DNA of 64,000 nucleotides from Paenacidovorax monticola (GCF_014489595.1 NZ_CP060790.1:2852001-2916000); one strand, 5' to 3'; shown: positions 1 to 9,270, counted from the stretch's first letter. Notes: generated from the letters alone by a model not told the origin. Made by a program: numbers and translations.

Positions 1-350
1 AGCGCAAAAAACCACAGCAGGTCGGCCAGGCGCCAGGCCCTGCGTGCTGCGCGGGCATCGCTCGGGGCAATAGGCCACAGCTCCACGCGGCGCCACGCCC
101 AGCGGTAGAACAGCACGGCCAGGAGCAGCGCGATGCAGAGCGGCCACCAGGCCGACACTGAGAGCGCCGCTGCCGCGCCCAGCCCCAGGCATACCAGGCA
201 TGCGGCCCCGATGGCACTGGCCGTGCTCTCGAGGGCATGGGAGAGAGCGCCACAGTAGCAGCAGGTGGCGGGCGCGGAGCGCGTGGCGCCACGCTGCTCG
301 CGGGCGGTAATCCCCGCCCTGCCACAGTGGGGACACAACACCCCTTCCAT
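1..350 (-). CDS. zinc-ribbon membrane protein, C-terminus cut by window edge
   Basis: The minus strand reads from ATG at 350 to the window edge without a stop (116 codons seen). The N-terminus has two CxxC-type knuckles (CPHCG near residue 6 and CCYCG near residue 35), typical of a small zinc ribbon. They are followed by two closely spaced hydrophobic segments (about residues 45-65 and 68-88) and an Arg-rich loop. It starts 3 bases after the tag stop codon, so the two are probably cotranscribed. Family not recognised; the zinc-ribbon and membrane readings are from the sequence, function unknown. The C-terminus lies outside the window. Confidence 0.6.
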   Translation of the reverse strand, partial: MEGVLCPHCGRAGITAREQRGATRSAPATCCYCGALSHALESTASAIGAACLVCLGLGAAAALSVSAWWPLCIALLLAVLFYRWAWRRVELWPIAPSDARAARRAWRLADLLWFFA

Positions 351-353
351 GGC

Positions 354-1022
354 CTAGCCCCCAGGCACCACAAAGGCCGCGCGCGCCGCGAGCGCGCCCG
401 GGCGGGCGCTGCAGCCCTCGATGTGATCGTTCACCAGGCCCATGGCCTGCATGAAGGCATAGACCGTGGTCGGGCCCACGAAGCTCCAGCCGCGCTTCTT
501 GAGGTCCTTGGACATGGCCGTGGAGGCCGCCGTGGCCGTGAGCGCGCGCGCCGCCTCGATCGTGAGGCGCTCGGGCCGCTCGTGCGGCGCGGGCTCGTAG
601 CGCCACACGTAGTGCGCGAGCGAGCCGAACTCGGCGCGCAACTCCAGCAGGCGCCGCGCGTTGTTGATCGTGGACTCGATCTTGCCGCGGTGGCGCACGA
701 TGCCCGCGTCGGCCAGCAGCCGCGCCACGTCGGCCTCGCCGAAGCGCGCGACCTGCTCGGCATCGAACCCCGCGAAGCCCGCGCGGAAGGCCTCGCGCTT
801 GTTGAGGATGGTGAGCCAGCTCAGGCCCGACTGGAAGCCCTCCAGGCAGATCTTCTCGAACAGGCGCCGCTCGTCGGCCACGGGAAAGCCCCATTCGTGG
901 TCATGGTAGTGACGGTACAGCGGCGTGGCGCGGCACCAGGCGCAGCGCGGGCAGCCGGCGTCGTCGTGGAACAGGCCGTTGGACGGCGCCGGGTCGGCCG
1001 GGGGAGTGGAGGTATCGGGCAT
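354..1022 (-). CDS. tag: DNA-3-methyladenine glycosylase I
   Basis: 222 aa. Excises 3-methyladenine from alkylated DNA, the first step of base-excision repair in the cytoplasm. The family's zinc-binding ends are both visible: RCAWC and YHDHEWG near residues 26-45, and NDHIEGC near the C-terminus. The body carries the HhH-type repair fold sequence with FEKICLEGFQSGLSW and LKKRGWSFVGP. The N-terminus is about 20 residues longer than the E. coli enzyme. The ATG at 1022 lies 15 bases from the divergent lipoprotein gene, so the two share a promoter region. Assignment is secure. Confidence 0.93.
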   Translation of the reverse strand: MPDTSTPPADPAPSNGLFHDDAGCPRCAWCRATPLYRHYHDHEWGFPVADERRLFEKICLEGFQSGLSWLTILNKREAFRAGFAGFDAEQVARFGEADVARLLADAGIVRHRGKIESTINNARRLLELRAEFGSLAHYVWRYEPAPHERPERLTIEAARALTATAASTAMSKDLKKRGWSFVGPTTVYAFMQAMGLVNDHIEGCSARPGALAARAAFVVPGG

Positions 1023-1036
1023 GGCACATTCTAGGA

Positions 1037-2227
1037 ATGCATTGGCCGCACCGCATTCCTCCGTTGTTCCGCCCCGCCCTGCTGATCGCCCTGCCCTGGC
1101 TGCTTGCGGGCTGCGCCCAGACTTCGGGCCTGGGCTACTACTGGCAGGGCCTGCGCGGCCACCTGCAGATGCTGCAGGCCGCCAGGCCGCTGCCCGAGTG
1201 GATCGCCAGCAGCGACACCCCGCCCGCGCTGCGCGAGCGGCTGCAGCTGGCGCAGCGCGCCCGCGCGTTCGCCGTGACCGAGCTGCACCTGCCCGACAAC
1301 GCGAGCTACCACCGCTATGCCGACCTGCACCGCGCCGCCGCCGTGTGGAACGTGGTGGCCGCCCCACCCGATTCGCTCACCTTGCACACCTGGTGCTTTC
1401 CCGTCACGGGCTGCATCGGCTACCGGGGCTACTTCGCCGAGGCGCATGCGCGCGAACATGCCGCGCAGTTGGCCGCCGAGGGCCTGGAGGTGAGCGTGTA
1501 CGGCGTGCCCGCCTACTCCACGCTGGGCTACCTGAACTGGCTGGGCGGCGATCCGCTGCTGTCCACCTTCGTGCAGTGGCCCGAGGGCGACTTCGTGCGC
1601 CTGCTGTTCCATGAACTGGCCCACCAGGTGGTCTACGCCAAGGACGACACGCAGTTCAACGAGTCTTTCGCGACGGCCGTGGAACGCCTGGGCAGCGCGC
1701 GCTGGCTTTCCACGCAGGCCGGCCCCGAGGCCCGGGCCGCATTCGCCGCGAGCGAGGCGCGCCGCCGCGAGTTCCGCGCGCTGACCCGTGCCGCGCGCGA
1801 GCGGCTCTCCGCGCTCTATGCCCAGAATGCCAGGGAGGCGCTTGCGCCCGAAGCGCTGGCGGCCATGAAGTCCGAAGCCATGCAGGACTTTCGGGCACGC
1901 TACGCGGTGCTGCGCGCGGGCTGGCTGGCCGCGCTGGACGGCGCACCCTCGCCCGCCCAGATCGCGGGCTACGACCGCTGGGTGGCCGAAGCCAACAACG
2001 CGGCCTTCGGCGCCCAGGCGGCCTACGATGGCTGGGTGCCGGCCTTCGAGGCGCTGTTCGCGCGCGAGGCGCGCGACTGGCCGCGGTTTTATGATGCGGT
2101 CCAGCAACTGGCAGCGCTGCCGGCGGCACGGCGCCACGAGGCCCTGTGCGCCCTGCACCCTGCCGCCCCCCTGGAGACCCTCTGTGCCCGACATCCACAT
2201 CCAACGCCCCCACCAGCTCGGCCTTGA
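1037..2227 (+). CDS. predicted lipoprotein aminopeptidase (COG4324 type)
   Basis: 396 aa. A lipoprotein signal (hydrophobic segment about 14-24 ending in the lipobox LLAGC, Cys26) places it at the membrane facing the periplasm. A zinc-peptidase motif LLFHELAHQVVY is followed by NESFAT, giving the HExxH...E arrangement of a gluzincin-like metallopeptidase. The sequence GCIGYRGYF and length fit the proteobacterial predicted-aminopeptidase family PF10023/COG4324. Substrate is unknown. The last 44 bases overlap the start of the PHA-system gene, suggesting translational coupling. Confidence 0.82.
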   Translation: MHWPHRIPPLFRPALLIALPWLLAGCAQTSGLGYYWQGLRGHLQMLQAARPLPEWIASSDTPPALRERLQLAQRARAFAVTELHLPDNASYHRYADLHRAAAVWNVVAAPPDSLTLHTWCFPVTGCIGYRGYFAEAHAREHAAQLAAEGLEVSVYGVPAYSTLGYLNWLGGDPLLSTFVQWPEGDFVRLLFHELAHQVVYAKDDTQFNESFATAVERLGSARWLSTQAGPEARAAFAASEARRREFRALTRAARERLSALYAQNAREALAPEALAAMKSEAMQDFRARYAVLRAGWLAALDGAPSPAQIAGYDRWVAEANNAAFGAQAAYDGWVPAFEALFAREARDWPRFYDAVQQLAALPAARRHEALCALHPAAPLETLCARHPHPTPPPARP

Positions 2228-2525
2228 AGCCGCACGCAAGATCGCCTTCGCCTGGGCCGAGAAGGCCGAGCGCAAGTTCGACATGGAATGCACCTACGAG
2301 GAGGGAGAGGACCAGGACACGGTCTACTTCCGCCGCTCGGGCGTGCAGGGCACGCTGCAGGTACTGCCCGACCAGTTCGAGCTGGAGGCTCAGCTGGGCT
2401 TTCTGGTGGGCGCCTTCAAGGACCGCATCGAATCGGAGCTGCAGGCCCAGTTCGACACGCTGCTCGACAAGCCGGCCCCGGCAAAGAAGGCCCCCTCCAA
2501 GAAGACCCACGGCCACAAGGCCTGA
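2184..2525 (+). CDS. polyhydroxyalkanoic acid system family protein
   Basis: 113 aa. Starts at GTG 2184, chosen because GGAG lies 7 bases upstream (2173-2176) and the family homology begins at VPDIHIQRPHQLG. The sequence (KIAFAWAEKAERKF, QLGFLVGAFKDRIE) matches the small PHA-granule/PHA-system family PF09650, thought to accompany polyhydroxyalkanoate metabolism. The C-terminal 20 residues are a Lys/Ala/Pro-rich tail that could bind granule surfaces or nucleic acid (inference). It overlaps the preceding aminopeptidase gene and ends just before a strong terminator. Confidence 0.8.
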   Translation: MPDIHIQRPHQLGLEAARKIAFAWAEKAERKFDMECTYEEGEDQDTVYFRRSGVQGTLQVLPDQFELEAQLGFLVGAFKDRIESELQAQFDTLLDKPAPAKKAPSKKTHGHKA

Positions 2526-2550
2526 AGCGGCTTGCGGCTTCTGTGCCCAT

Positions 2551-2583
2551 GAAAAAAAAAGCGGCCCTCGGGCCGCTTTTTTT
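2551..2583. terminator. bidirectional Rho-independent terminator
   Basis: A GC-rich stem (GCGGCCC/GGGCCGC) with a very short loop is flanked by an A-tract on the left and a T-tract on the right. It can therefore end transcription from the PHA-system gene (+) and from the acyl-CoA-binding protein gene (-), which converge here. Confidence 0.9.
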
Positions 2584-2606
2584 CATGCAGGCATGCCGCG
2601 CCGCGA

Positions 2607-2861
2607 TCAGCTCAGCGAGGCGATCAGGTCCACGTACTGCTGCTTGGCGCCGTCGGCATCCGTGCCCTTGAGCTTTTCCCAGGCGTCCCACTTGGCACGG
2701 CCCACCATGTCGGAGAAGCTGGGCTTCTTCTCGGTGTTGTCGCCCACGGTGGCCTGCTTGTACAGCGCGTAGATCTTCAGCAGCGTGGCGTTGTCGGGGC
2801 GCTCGCTGAGGTTCTTGGAGTTGGCCACGGCGGCTTCGAAGGTGGCGTTCAGGTCGGACAT
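2607..2861 (-). CDS. acyl-CoA-binding protein
   Basis: 84 aa, the usual length of a single-domain ACBP. Binds medium/long-chain acyl-CoA esters in the cytoplasm. Visible hallmarks are LLKIYALYKQATVGDN and KWDAWEKLKG, the two central helices with the conserved Tyr/Lys ligands. The ATG at 2861 is preferred over an upstream one because GAGGAG sits about 8 bases before it and family homology begins there. It is divergent from the WS/DGAT gene, which uses acyl-CoA, so a shared acyl-CoA handling role is plausible. Confidence 0.92.
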   Translation of the reverse strand: MSDLNATFEAAVANSKNLSERPDNATLLKIYALYKQATVGDNTEKKPSFSDMVGRAKWDAWEKLKGTDADGAKQQYVDLIASLS

Positions 2862-3011
2862 GTCAAAGGCTCCTCGCAAGGGAAGGGGTCGGGAAAGAAC
2901 GGTGTCGGCAAGTGATTGCGTCGTTGTATCTTACGTCCCGCATGGCGCCCCCAGGGGCCCCGTCCCTAGAGGCCATCCCCCAAAAAACACCACATCACAG
3001 GACATCCGCGC

Positions 3012-4583
3012 ATGGTCACCCGCACCCGCCGCTCCGCCGCCCCCGCCACCCCCAGCGCGCAGGCGCAGCCCGCGCCGGCCGCGCGCGCGGCACGGGCCGT
3101 ACGCAAGAACGTCCGGCGCGCGGCCTCGGGCATGCTGGGGCTGTCGGGCGAGCGCATGAGCAAGGTGGACACGGCCTGGCTGCGCATGGATTCGGACAGC
3201 AACCTCATGATGATCAACGGCGTGTGGACGCTCGCGCCCGGCATCACCTGGGAAGCGCTGTGCGAGCGCGTGCAGCAGCGCCTGCTGCAGTACCCGCGCT
3301 TTCACCAGCGGGTGGTGGAGGACGCGGCCGGCGCCACCTGGGTGGAGGACCAGCGCTTCGACATCGCCGCCCATGTGGTGCGCGAGCGGCTGCCGCGCCG
3401 CAAGGGCCTGAGCCCGCAGCAGGCCCTGCAGGAACGCGTGGGCGAGCTGGCCATGCGCCCGCTCGATGCGCGCCGGCCGCTGTGGCAGATCCACCTGGTG
3501 GAGGACTTCACGGGCGACGACGGCCAGCGCGGTAGCGCACTCATCGTGCGCATCCACCACTGCATCGCCGACGGCATCGCGCTGATCTCGGTCACCATGT
3601 CGCTCGTGGACGGCGGCAGCGAGCCGCCCAAGCGCAGCCGCAAGGCCCCTGCGAGCGCCGAGGACTGGATCGCCGACGCGCTCATCCGCCCGCTGGCCGG
3701 GATCACCACCAAGGCGCTGGACCTGGCCGGCGACAGCGCGGCCCGATCGCTGCACCTGCTGCGGGAGCCCGAGAAGGTGCTGGAGCACGGCCTGGCGGGC
3801 TCGGTGGATGCCGCGCGCGTGGCCTACCAGTTGCTCAGCGACGCGGCGGCGCTCGCGCTCATGCCCGACGACTCGCCCACGCGCCTCAAGGGCAAGCCCG
3901 GCCGCGCCAAGCGCGTGGCCTGGTGCCCGCCGATTCCGCTGGACGAAGTGAAGGCCATCGGCCGCGCGCTCAACTGCTCGGTCAACGACGTGCTGCTGGC
4001 CTGCGTGGCCGGCGCGCTGGGCAGCTACCTGCGCCAGCACGGCGACGACCCGGCTGACAAGGAAATCCGCGCGATGATCCCCGTGAACCTGCGGCCTCTG
4101 GAGGAGGCCTGGAAGCTCGGCAACCGTTTCGGCCTGGTGCCGCTGGTGCTGCCCATCGGGCTGGCCAACCCCATCGAGCGCGTGTACGAGGTGCGCCGGC
4201 GCATGACCGCGCTCAAGGGCAGCACCCAGCCGCTGCTGGCCTTCGCGATGCTGGCCGTGGCGGGGTTGCTGGTCAAACCCGCGCAGGATGCGCTGCTGAA
4301 CCTGTTCGGGCGCAAGACCACTGCCGTGATGACCAACGTGCCCGGCCCCGGCGAGGCGCTCACGCTGTGCGGCGCGCGCGTCACGCAGTGCATGTTCTGG
4401 GTGCCCCAGTCGGGCGACATCGGCCTGGGCGTGTCGATCCTGAGCTACGGCGGCGGCGTGCAGTTCGGTGTGATCACCGACACGCAGCTGTGCCCCGAGC
4501 CGCAGCAGATCATCGACGCGTTCACGCCCGAATTCGCGCAGCTGTCGCTGCTCACGCTGATGCTGCCCTGGGGCAGCGAGTAG
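3012..4583 (+). CDS. wax ester synthase / diacylglycerol O-acyltransferase
   Basis: 523 aa. Bifunctional WS/DGAT enzymes transfer the acyl group of acyl-CoA to fatty alcohols or diacylglycerol, making neutral storage lipid. The catalytic HHxxxDG motif is present as HHCIADG at about residues 182-188, and the downstream conserved region reads NVPGPGEAL. The first 40 residues are an Ala/Arg-rich extension not part of the fold; an alternative start would be Met41. AGGA lies about 9 bases before the chosen ATG. Neighbours are an ACBP and a PHA-system gene, suggesting a small carbon-storage locus. Confidence 0.9.
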   Translation: MVTRTRRSAAPATPSAQAQPAPAARAARAVRKNVRRAASGMLGLSGERMSKVDTAWLRMDSDSNLMMINGVWTLAPGITWEALCERVQQRLLQYPRFHQRVVEDAAGATWVEDQRFDIAAHVVRERLPRRKGLSPQQALQERVGELAMRPLDARRPLWQIHLVEDFTGDDGQRGSALIVRIHHCIADGIALISVTMSLVDGGSEPPKRSRKAPASAEDWIADALIRPLAGITTKALDLAGDSAARSLHLLREPEKVLEHGLAGSVDAARVAYQLLSDAAALALMPDDSPTRLKGKPGRAKRVAWCPPIPLDEVKAIGRALNCSVNDVLLACVAGALGSYLRQHGDDPADKEIRAMIPVNLRPLEEAWKLGNRFGLVPLVLPIGLANPIERVYEVRRRMTALKGSTQPLLAFAMLAVAGLLVKPAQDALLNLFGRKTTAVMTNVPGPGEALTLCGARVTQCMFWVPQSGDIGLGVSILSYGGGVQFGVITDTQLCPEPQQIIDAFTPEFAQLSLLTLMLPWGSE

Positions 4584-5681
4584 TCAGTCAGAAAGCCCGT
4601 CCACGGCCTGGAACATGGCCTGGCGCGCCTGGCTCACGATCTGGCCCTTCCACGCATCGGTATCGGTGTAGAAGGTATCGCGCATTTGCTGCTTGATCTG
4701 CGCGGCCAGCGCGGGCGGCGCCTCGGGGTGCACGTTGAGCCAGTGCTCGGCGCGCAGCGCCTGCAGCACGTCGGCCACGGGCACGGTGCCGTATTCCATG
4801 GCGATGCCCGTGTACTCGGCCTGCGGGCACTCCTGCACGAGGCCGTTCCACATCAGCCCCGTGAGGAAGGCCGAGGTGGACGAGCCGTCGTAGATCGTGG
4901 TGACGGGCGTGGCGCCGGCGCCGCCCCACCAGTCGCGCGCACGCTGGATGGCGCGCGCATCGTTGGGGCCGGCGTAGATGCGCTCGCCGTGGCCGCTCGG
5001 GCCCAGGCCCGTGTGCAGGTCCACCCAGCCAATGCGCGCCGCGCGGCGGCCATGCTGGCGCAGCACCGCACGCAGGGTCTGGTTGCTCCAGGTCGGTGCC
5101 GTGCCGCCAAAGAACAGGCCCTGCGGAAATTCGTGCTGTCCGCGCGTGACGGCCGCCTGCCAGGCCGCCTCTCCGTGCGCGGCGATGAAGCCGGCCACCG
5201 CCTGCTCGTTGTCGGGGCCGGGCGGCCACTGCGCGGGCAGCAGCAGCGGGGCCACCTCGCGGTAGGCCTCGTTCACTGGCAAGGGTTGCGCGAAGTCCTG
5301 GAAGTTGCGGTTCAGGTCCACGTTCTCGTGCGTGACGCGGCGCAGGTGCGAGAAGCCATACGGATTGAGCGCATGGATGTAGAGCACGGCCACGCCCTGC
5401 GCGCGGGCCTTCTCGCGCCACTCCTCGTCGTGCAGGGCGAACACCTGCACGCCGCTGCCGCAGAAGCCTTCCGCGCCATGGCAGCCGCTGCTCACGACGA
5501 GCAGCCGTTCGGCGCCCAGCAGGCCGTCCAGCGCCACGTCCATGGCCAGGGTCTCGCCCTCGCGCCCGGGCAGCGGGTGCACATGCGACTCGATGGCCAG
5601 CCCCGCCGCGGCGGCCCCTTCGAGGAACTGCGCGCGGGCGCGGGCATAGCTCGGCGAGAACGCCTGAACCACGCCGATCAT
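4584..5681 (-). CDS. DUF2817 family (M14-like) metallopeptidase
   Basis: 365 aa. The opening SSGCHGAEGFCGSG, then NPYGFSHLRRVTHENVDLNR and later WVDLHTGLGPSG match the DUF2817 branch of zinc carboxypeptidase/deacylase folds, where His, Glu and a second His bind zinc. Substrate is unknown. Its ATG overlaps the stop codon of the upstream amidohydrolase by four bases (ATGA), so the pair is translationally coupled and may act on the same peptide or acyl-amino-acid substrate (inference). Confidence 0.82.
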   Translation of the reverse strand: MIGVVQAFSPSYARARAQFLEGAAAAGLAIESHVHPLPGREGETLAMDVALDGLLGAERLLVVSSGCHGAEGFCGSGVQVFALHDEEWREKARAQGVAVLYIHALNPYGFSHLRRVTHENVDLNRNFQDFAQPLPVNEAYREVAPLLLPAQWPPGPDNEQAVAGFIAAHGEAAWQAAVTRGQHEFPQGLFFGGTAPTWSNQTLRAVLRQHGRRAARIGWVDLHTGLGPSGHGERIYAGPNDARAIQRARDWWGGAGATPVTTIYDGSSTSAFLTGLMWNGLVQECPQAEYTGIAMEYGTVPVADVLQALRAEHWLNVHPEAPPALAAQIKQQMRDTFYTDTDAWKGQIVSQARQAMFQAVDGLSD

Positions 5682-6883
5682 GCGCTGGCCCGCTGCAGCC
5701 AGGTTTCGGCCAGGCGCACCCAGTAAGTGGCGCCCAGCGGGATCAGATCGTCGTTGAAGTCGTAGCTCGGGTTGTGCAGCGTGCAGGGGCCGCCACCATG
5801 GCCCATCTCGCGGTGCGTGCCGTCGCCATTGGCGATGAAGCAGTAGGCGCCGGGCTTTGCCTGCAGCATGAAGGCGAAGTCCTCGCCGCCCATGGTCGGC
5901 TCCTGCTTGACCACATGCTCCTCGCCCACGATGTCGATCATGACCTGGCGTGCGAACTCGGCCTCGGCGGGCGTGTTCACGGTGGGCGGGTAGTTGCGCA
6001 TGAACTCGAACTCGCAGACCGCCTCGTGCGCAGCGCAGGTGTGCTCGGCCACCTGCTTCATGCGGCGCTCGATCATGTCGAGCACTTCGATCGTGAAGGT
6101 GCGCACCGTGCCTTGCAACTCGCAGCTGTCGGGCACCACGTTGGTGGCCTCGCCCGTGTGGATCATGGTGACCGAGATCACCCCCGCGTCCACGGGCTTC
6201 TTGTTGCGGCTGATGATGTTCTGGAAAGCCTGCACCATCTGGCACGCGACCGGCACGGGATCGATGCCCATGTGCGGCATGGCGGCATGGCTGCCCTTGC
6301 CGCGGATGGTGATCTTGAACTCGCTCGTGGAAGCCATCACGGGGCCCGGGCTCACGGCGAAGGTGCCCGTGGGCAGGCCGGGCCAGTTGTGCATGCCGAA
6401 CACGGCCTCCATCGGGAACTGCTCGAACAGCCCGTCCTTCATCATCTCGCGCGCGCCGCCGCCGCCTTCTTCGGCGGGCTGGAAGATCAGGTACACGGTG
6501 CCGTCGAAGTCGCGGTGCTTGGCGAAGTGCTGCGCGGCAGCCAGCAGCATGGCCGTGTGGCCGTCGTGGCCGCAGGCGTGCATCTTGCCCGCGTGCTGGC
6601 TCGCGTGTTCGAATGTGTTGAACTCCTGCATGGGCAGCGCGTCCATGTCGGCGCGCAGCCCCACGCCCCGGCCGCTCGCGCCGCCGTCGCGCCCGTGGAC
6701 GATGCCCACCACCCCCGTGGTGCCCATGCCCCGGTGGACCGGGATACCCCATTCGGTGAGCTTGGCGGCCACGAGGTCCGCGGTGCGGACTTCCTCGAAG
6801 CACAGCTCGGGATGGGCATGGATCTCACGGCGCAGCGCGGCAATGCCAGCGGCCTGGGTGGCGATGGAGTCGATGACTTTCAT
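5678..6883 (-). CDS. M20 family amidohydrolase (hippurate hydrolase type)
   Basis: 401 aa. Hydrolyses N-acyl amino acids or related amides using a two-metal centre. Metal-binding motifs are clear: HACGHDGHTAMLL near residue 104, FQPAEEGGGG near 137, and GGEDFAFML in the C-terminal part. The dimerisation domain insert lies between. Family members are annotated hippurate hydrolase, IAA-amino-acid hydrolase or aminobenzoyl-glutamate hydrolase; the exact substrate cannot be read here. Divergent from the ArgE-like gene (48-base gap) and followed by a coupled DUF2817 gene. Confidence 0.9.
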   Translation of the reverse strand: MKVIDSIATQAAGIAALRREIHAHPELCFEEVRTADLVAAKLTEWGIPVHRGMGTTGVVGIVHGRDGGASGRGVGLRADMDALPMQEFNTFEHASQHAGKMHACGHDGHTAMLLAAAQHFAKHRDFDGTVYLIFQPAEEGGGGAREMMKDGLFEQFPMEAVFGMHNWPGLPTGTFAVSPGPVMASTSEFKITIRGKGSHAAMPHMGIDPVPVACQMVQAFQNIISRNKKPVDAGVISVTMIHTGEATNVVPDSCELQGTVRTFTIEVLDMIERRMKQVAEHTCAAHEAVCEFEFMRNYPPTVNTPAEAEFARQVMIDIVGEEHVVKQEPTMGGEDFAFMLQAKPGAYCFIANGDGTHREMGHGGGPCTLHNPSYDFNDDLIPLGATYWVRLAETWLQRASA

Positions 6884-6931
6884 GTGGTATGTTTCCTTAC
6901 GATCTGACAGTCTAGCCCGGGTATCGGCCTC

Positions 6932-8122
6932 ATGCCATCCGGGGTTATTCGCACTCCCCGCCGCATGATTTCCGCCCACGCCCTCTCGCTCGCCCAGTCC
7001 CTGGTGCGCATGAACACCGTGAGTCAGAACTCCAACCTGGAGCTGATCCATTTCATCCGCGACGAGCTCGCGCGCCTGGGCGTGCCGAGTCGGCTGACCT
7101 ACAACGCAAGCAAGACCAAGGCCAACCTCTTCGCCACGCTGGGCGAGGGCAGGCCGGCCGGCGTGATCCTCTCGGGCCACACCGACACCGTGCCCTGGGA
7201 CGGCCAGGACTGGAGCCAGGACCCGCTCAGCGCCCATGTACAGGACGCCCGCCTGTACGGGCGCGGCAGCGCCGACATGAAGGGCTTCATCGCCATGGCG
7301 CTCGCGCAGGCCGAGGGCTTCCTCGCGAGCGACATGCCCTTCGCCGTGCACTATGCCTTCAGCTACGACGAGGAGGTGGGCTGCGTCGGCGTGCGCGAGC
7401 TCATCGCCGACATGAAGGACGCGGGCGTGCGCCCCCTGGCCTGCATCGTGGGCGAGCCCACCGACATGGTGCCCGCCATCGCCCACAAGGGCGTATACCG
7501 CTACCGCTGCTGCGTGCGCGGCAAGGAAGCGCACTCCTCGCTCACGCCGCACTCGGTCAACGCCATCGAGATGGCCGCGCGCGTGGTGGGCCACGTGCGC
7601 GACATGGCCGAGGGTTTCGAGCGCGAGGAGCCGCGCTTCGAGGGCTTCGACGTGCCGTTCTCCACGGCCAGCGTGGGCCAGTTCCATGGCGGCATCGCCG
7701 ACAACGTGGTGCCGCGCGACGCCGAGTTCCGCTACGAGTTCCGCGATCTGCCCACGGCCGACGCCGCGCGCATGCAGGCCGAGGTCGAGGCCTACGCGCG
7801 CTCGCTGGAGCCCGCCATGCAGAAGGTGGCGCCGGGCACGGGCTTCCGCTTCGAGACGATCTGCGAGGTGCCCAGCTTCCTGGGCCGGCGCGATGACCCC
7901 GTCACGCGCCTGGCGCAGCGCCTGGCCGGCGCCACGGACACCACGCTCGTGGCCTTTGGCACCGAGGCGGGCCTGTTCAAGAACGCGGGCATCCCCACCG
8001 TGGTCTGCGGGCCCGGCAGCATCCGCCAGGCCCACCAGCCCGACGAGTACGTGAGCCTGGAGCAGCTCGCGCGCTGCGAGAGCTTCATGCGCGGCCTGGC
8101 GGCCACGCGCGAGATCGCCTAG
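6932..8122 (+). CDS. argE: acetylornithine deacetylase (ArgE-type M20 peptidase)
   Basis: 396 aa. Removes the acetyl group from N-acetylornithine in arginine synthesis. Metal motifs: SGHTDTVPWDGQDWS near residue 85, GRGSADMKGF near 111, DEEVGC near 147, and FGTEAGLFKNAGIP in the C-terminal domain. Gene symbol rests on overall resemblance to ArgE; beta-proteobacterial homologues can have other acyl-amino-acid substrates. ATG 6965 is a possible alternative start giving 385 aa. No clear ribosome site precedes either. It converges on the receptor gene, the two stop codons overlapping at 8119-8122. Confidence 0.8.
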   Translation: MPSGVIRTPRRMISAHALSLAQSLVRMNTVSQNSNLELIHFIRDELARLGVPSRLTYNASKTKANLFATLGEGRPAGVILSGHTDTVPWDGQDWSQDPLSAHVQDARLYGRGSADMKGFIAMALAQAEGFLASDMPFAVHYAFSYDEEVGCVGVRELIADMKDAGVRPLACIVGEPTDMVPAIAHKGVYRYRCCVRGKEAHSSLTPHSVNAIEMAARVVGHVRDMAEGFEREEPRFEGFDVPFSTASVGQFHGGIADNVVPRDAEFRYEFRDLPTADAARMQAEVEAYARSLEPAMQKVAPGTGFRFETICEVPSFLGRRDDPVTRLAQRLAGATDTTLVAFGTEAGLFKNAGIPTVVCGPGSIRQAHQPDEYVSLEQLARCESFMRGLAATREIA

Positions 8123-9270
8123 GTCCTCACCCGTCCGTCGCCCGTGAGCATCGACATCTCCACGAAGCGCGACGCCGCGTGGTCGGTCGCGCTAAACGAC
8201 ACCGGGAAACCCGCCACCAGGCCGTTGATCGACTCCAGCCCCAGGATCAGCGCCTCGCGCGTGAGCTTGCCGCCGCTCTGGGGCTGCGCGTGGCGCAGCC
8301 CCTCGGCGAAGATGCGCGCGGCCAGGTAGCCCTCCAGGCTCGAATAGTTCGGCTGGACAGTCCCGCCGCCCTTCTTGACCGCCTCCAGGAACTCGCGCGT
8401 GAGCGGCTTCGCGCTGTTGTAGGGCGACGGCACGACCTGCGAGACCACGACGCCCGCGCCATCCTTGCCCAGCGCGTCGGCCAGGGCCTGCGTGCCCACG
8501 AAGGACACGTTGTAGAACGTGCCGCCGTAGCCGGCCTTGCGCGCCGCGCGCACGAAGGCCGCGCACGACGCGTAGGTGCTGATCTGCACCACCGCGTCGG
8601 GCCGCGCCGCGACGAGCTTCTGCACGGCCGCCGCCACGTCCACCGAATTGCGCTCCACCGTGGCCTGCGCCACGGGGGCGAGCTTGTGGCTGGCCAGCGC
8701 CAGGGTCACGCCGTCCAGCCCGGCCTTGCCGTAGCTGTCGTTCTGGTGGAACACGGCGATCTTCGTGAGCCCCAGGTGCGTCAACTGGCGCACGATCAGC
8801 GCCGTCTCGTCGTTGTACGAGGCGCGCACGTGGAACGCGAGCCGGTTGAAGGGCTGGCGCAGCGCCTCGGCGCCCGTGAACGGGGCGAAGAACGGCACCC
8901 GGGCCTGCGTGAACAGCGGCAGCGCCGCCAGGCTCGTGGGCGTGCCGATGTAGCCGAACAGTGCAAACACGTCGTCGGCGATGAGCTTGCGCGTGTTCTC
9001 CGCGCAGCGGTCGGGCTCGTAGCCGTCGTCGAGCTGGCGGATCTCGACCATGCGCCGCCCGATGCCGCCCTGCGCGTTGAGCTGGTCAAACGCGAGCTTG
9101 GCGCCCGCATGGAACTGCACGCCAAGCTGCGCCGAGGGGCCCGTGAACGCGGCCGACTGGCCCAGCACGATGCGACCTTCGCTCTGCGCGCGCACCGCGG
9201 GAAAACCGGCCAGGGCCAGAGCCCCCAGCCCCACGGAAAACCGGCGGCGCCCCAGGTGTGTCTGCTTCAT
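8119..9270 (-). CDS. ABC transporter substrate-binding protein, branched-chain amino acid type
   Basis: 383 aa. Periplasmic binding protein of the Peripla_BP_6 (LivJ-like) family. The N-terminal signal has consecutive arginines (GRRRFSVGLGALAL) and an Ala-x-Ala cleavage site near residue 28, compatible with Tat or Sec export. The mature part begins RIVLGQSAAFTGPS and carries the family's FALFGYIGTPTS and AVFHQNDSYGKAG segments. No permease or ATPase genes lie nearby, so it is an orphan receptor here. The ligand is not deducible. Confidence 0.88.
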   Translation of the reverse strand: MKQTHLGRRRFSVGLGALALAGFPAVRAQSEGRIVLGQSAAFTGPSAQLGVQFHAGAKLAFDQLNAQGGIGRRMVEIRQLDDGYEPDRCAENTRKLIADDVFALFGYIGTPTSLAALPLFTQARVPFFAPFTGAEALRQPFNRLAFHVRASYNDETALIVRQLTHLGLTKIAVFHQNDSYGKAGLDGVTLALASHKLAPVAQATVERNSVDVAAAVQKLVAARPDAVVQISTYASCAAFVRAARKAGYGGTFYNVSFVGTQALADALGKDGAGVVVSQVVPSPYNSAKPLTREFLEAVKKGGGTVQPNYSSLEGYLAARIFAEGLRHAQPQSGGKLTREALILGLESINGLVAGFPVSFSATDHAASRFVEMSMLTGDGRVRT

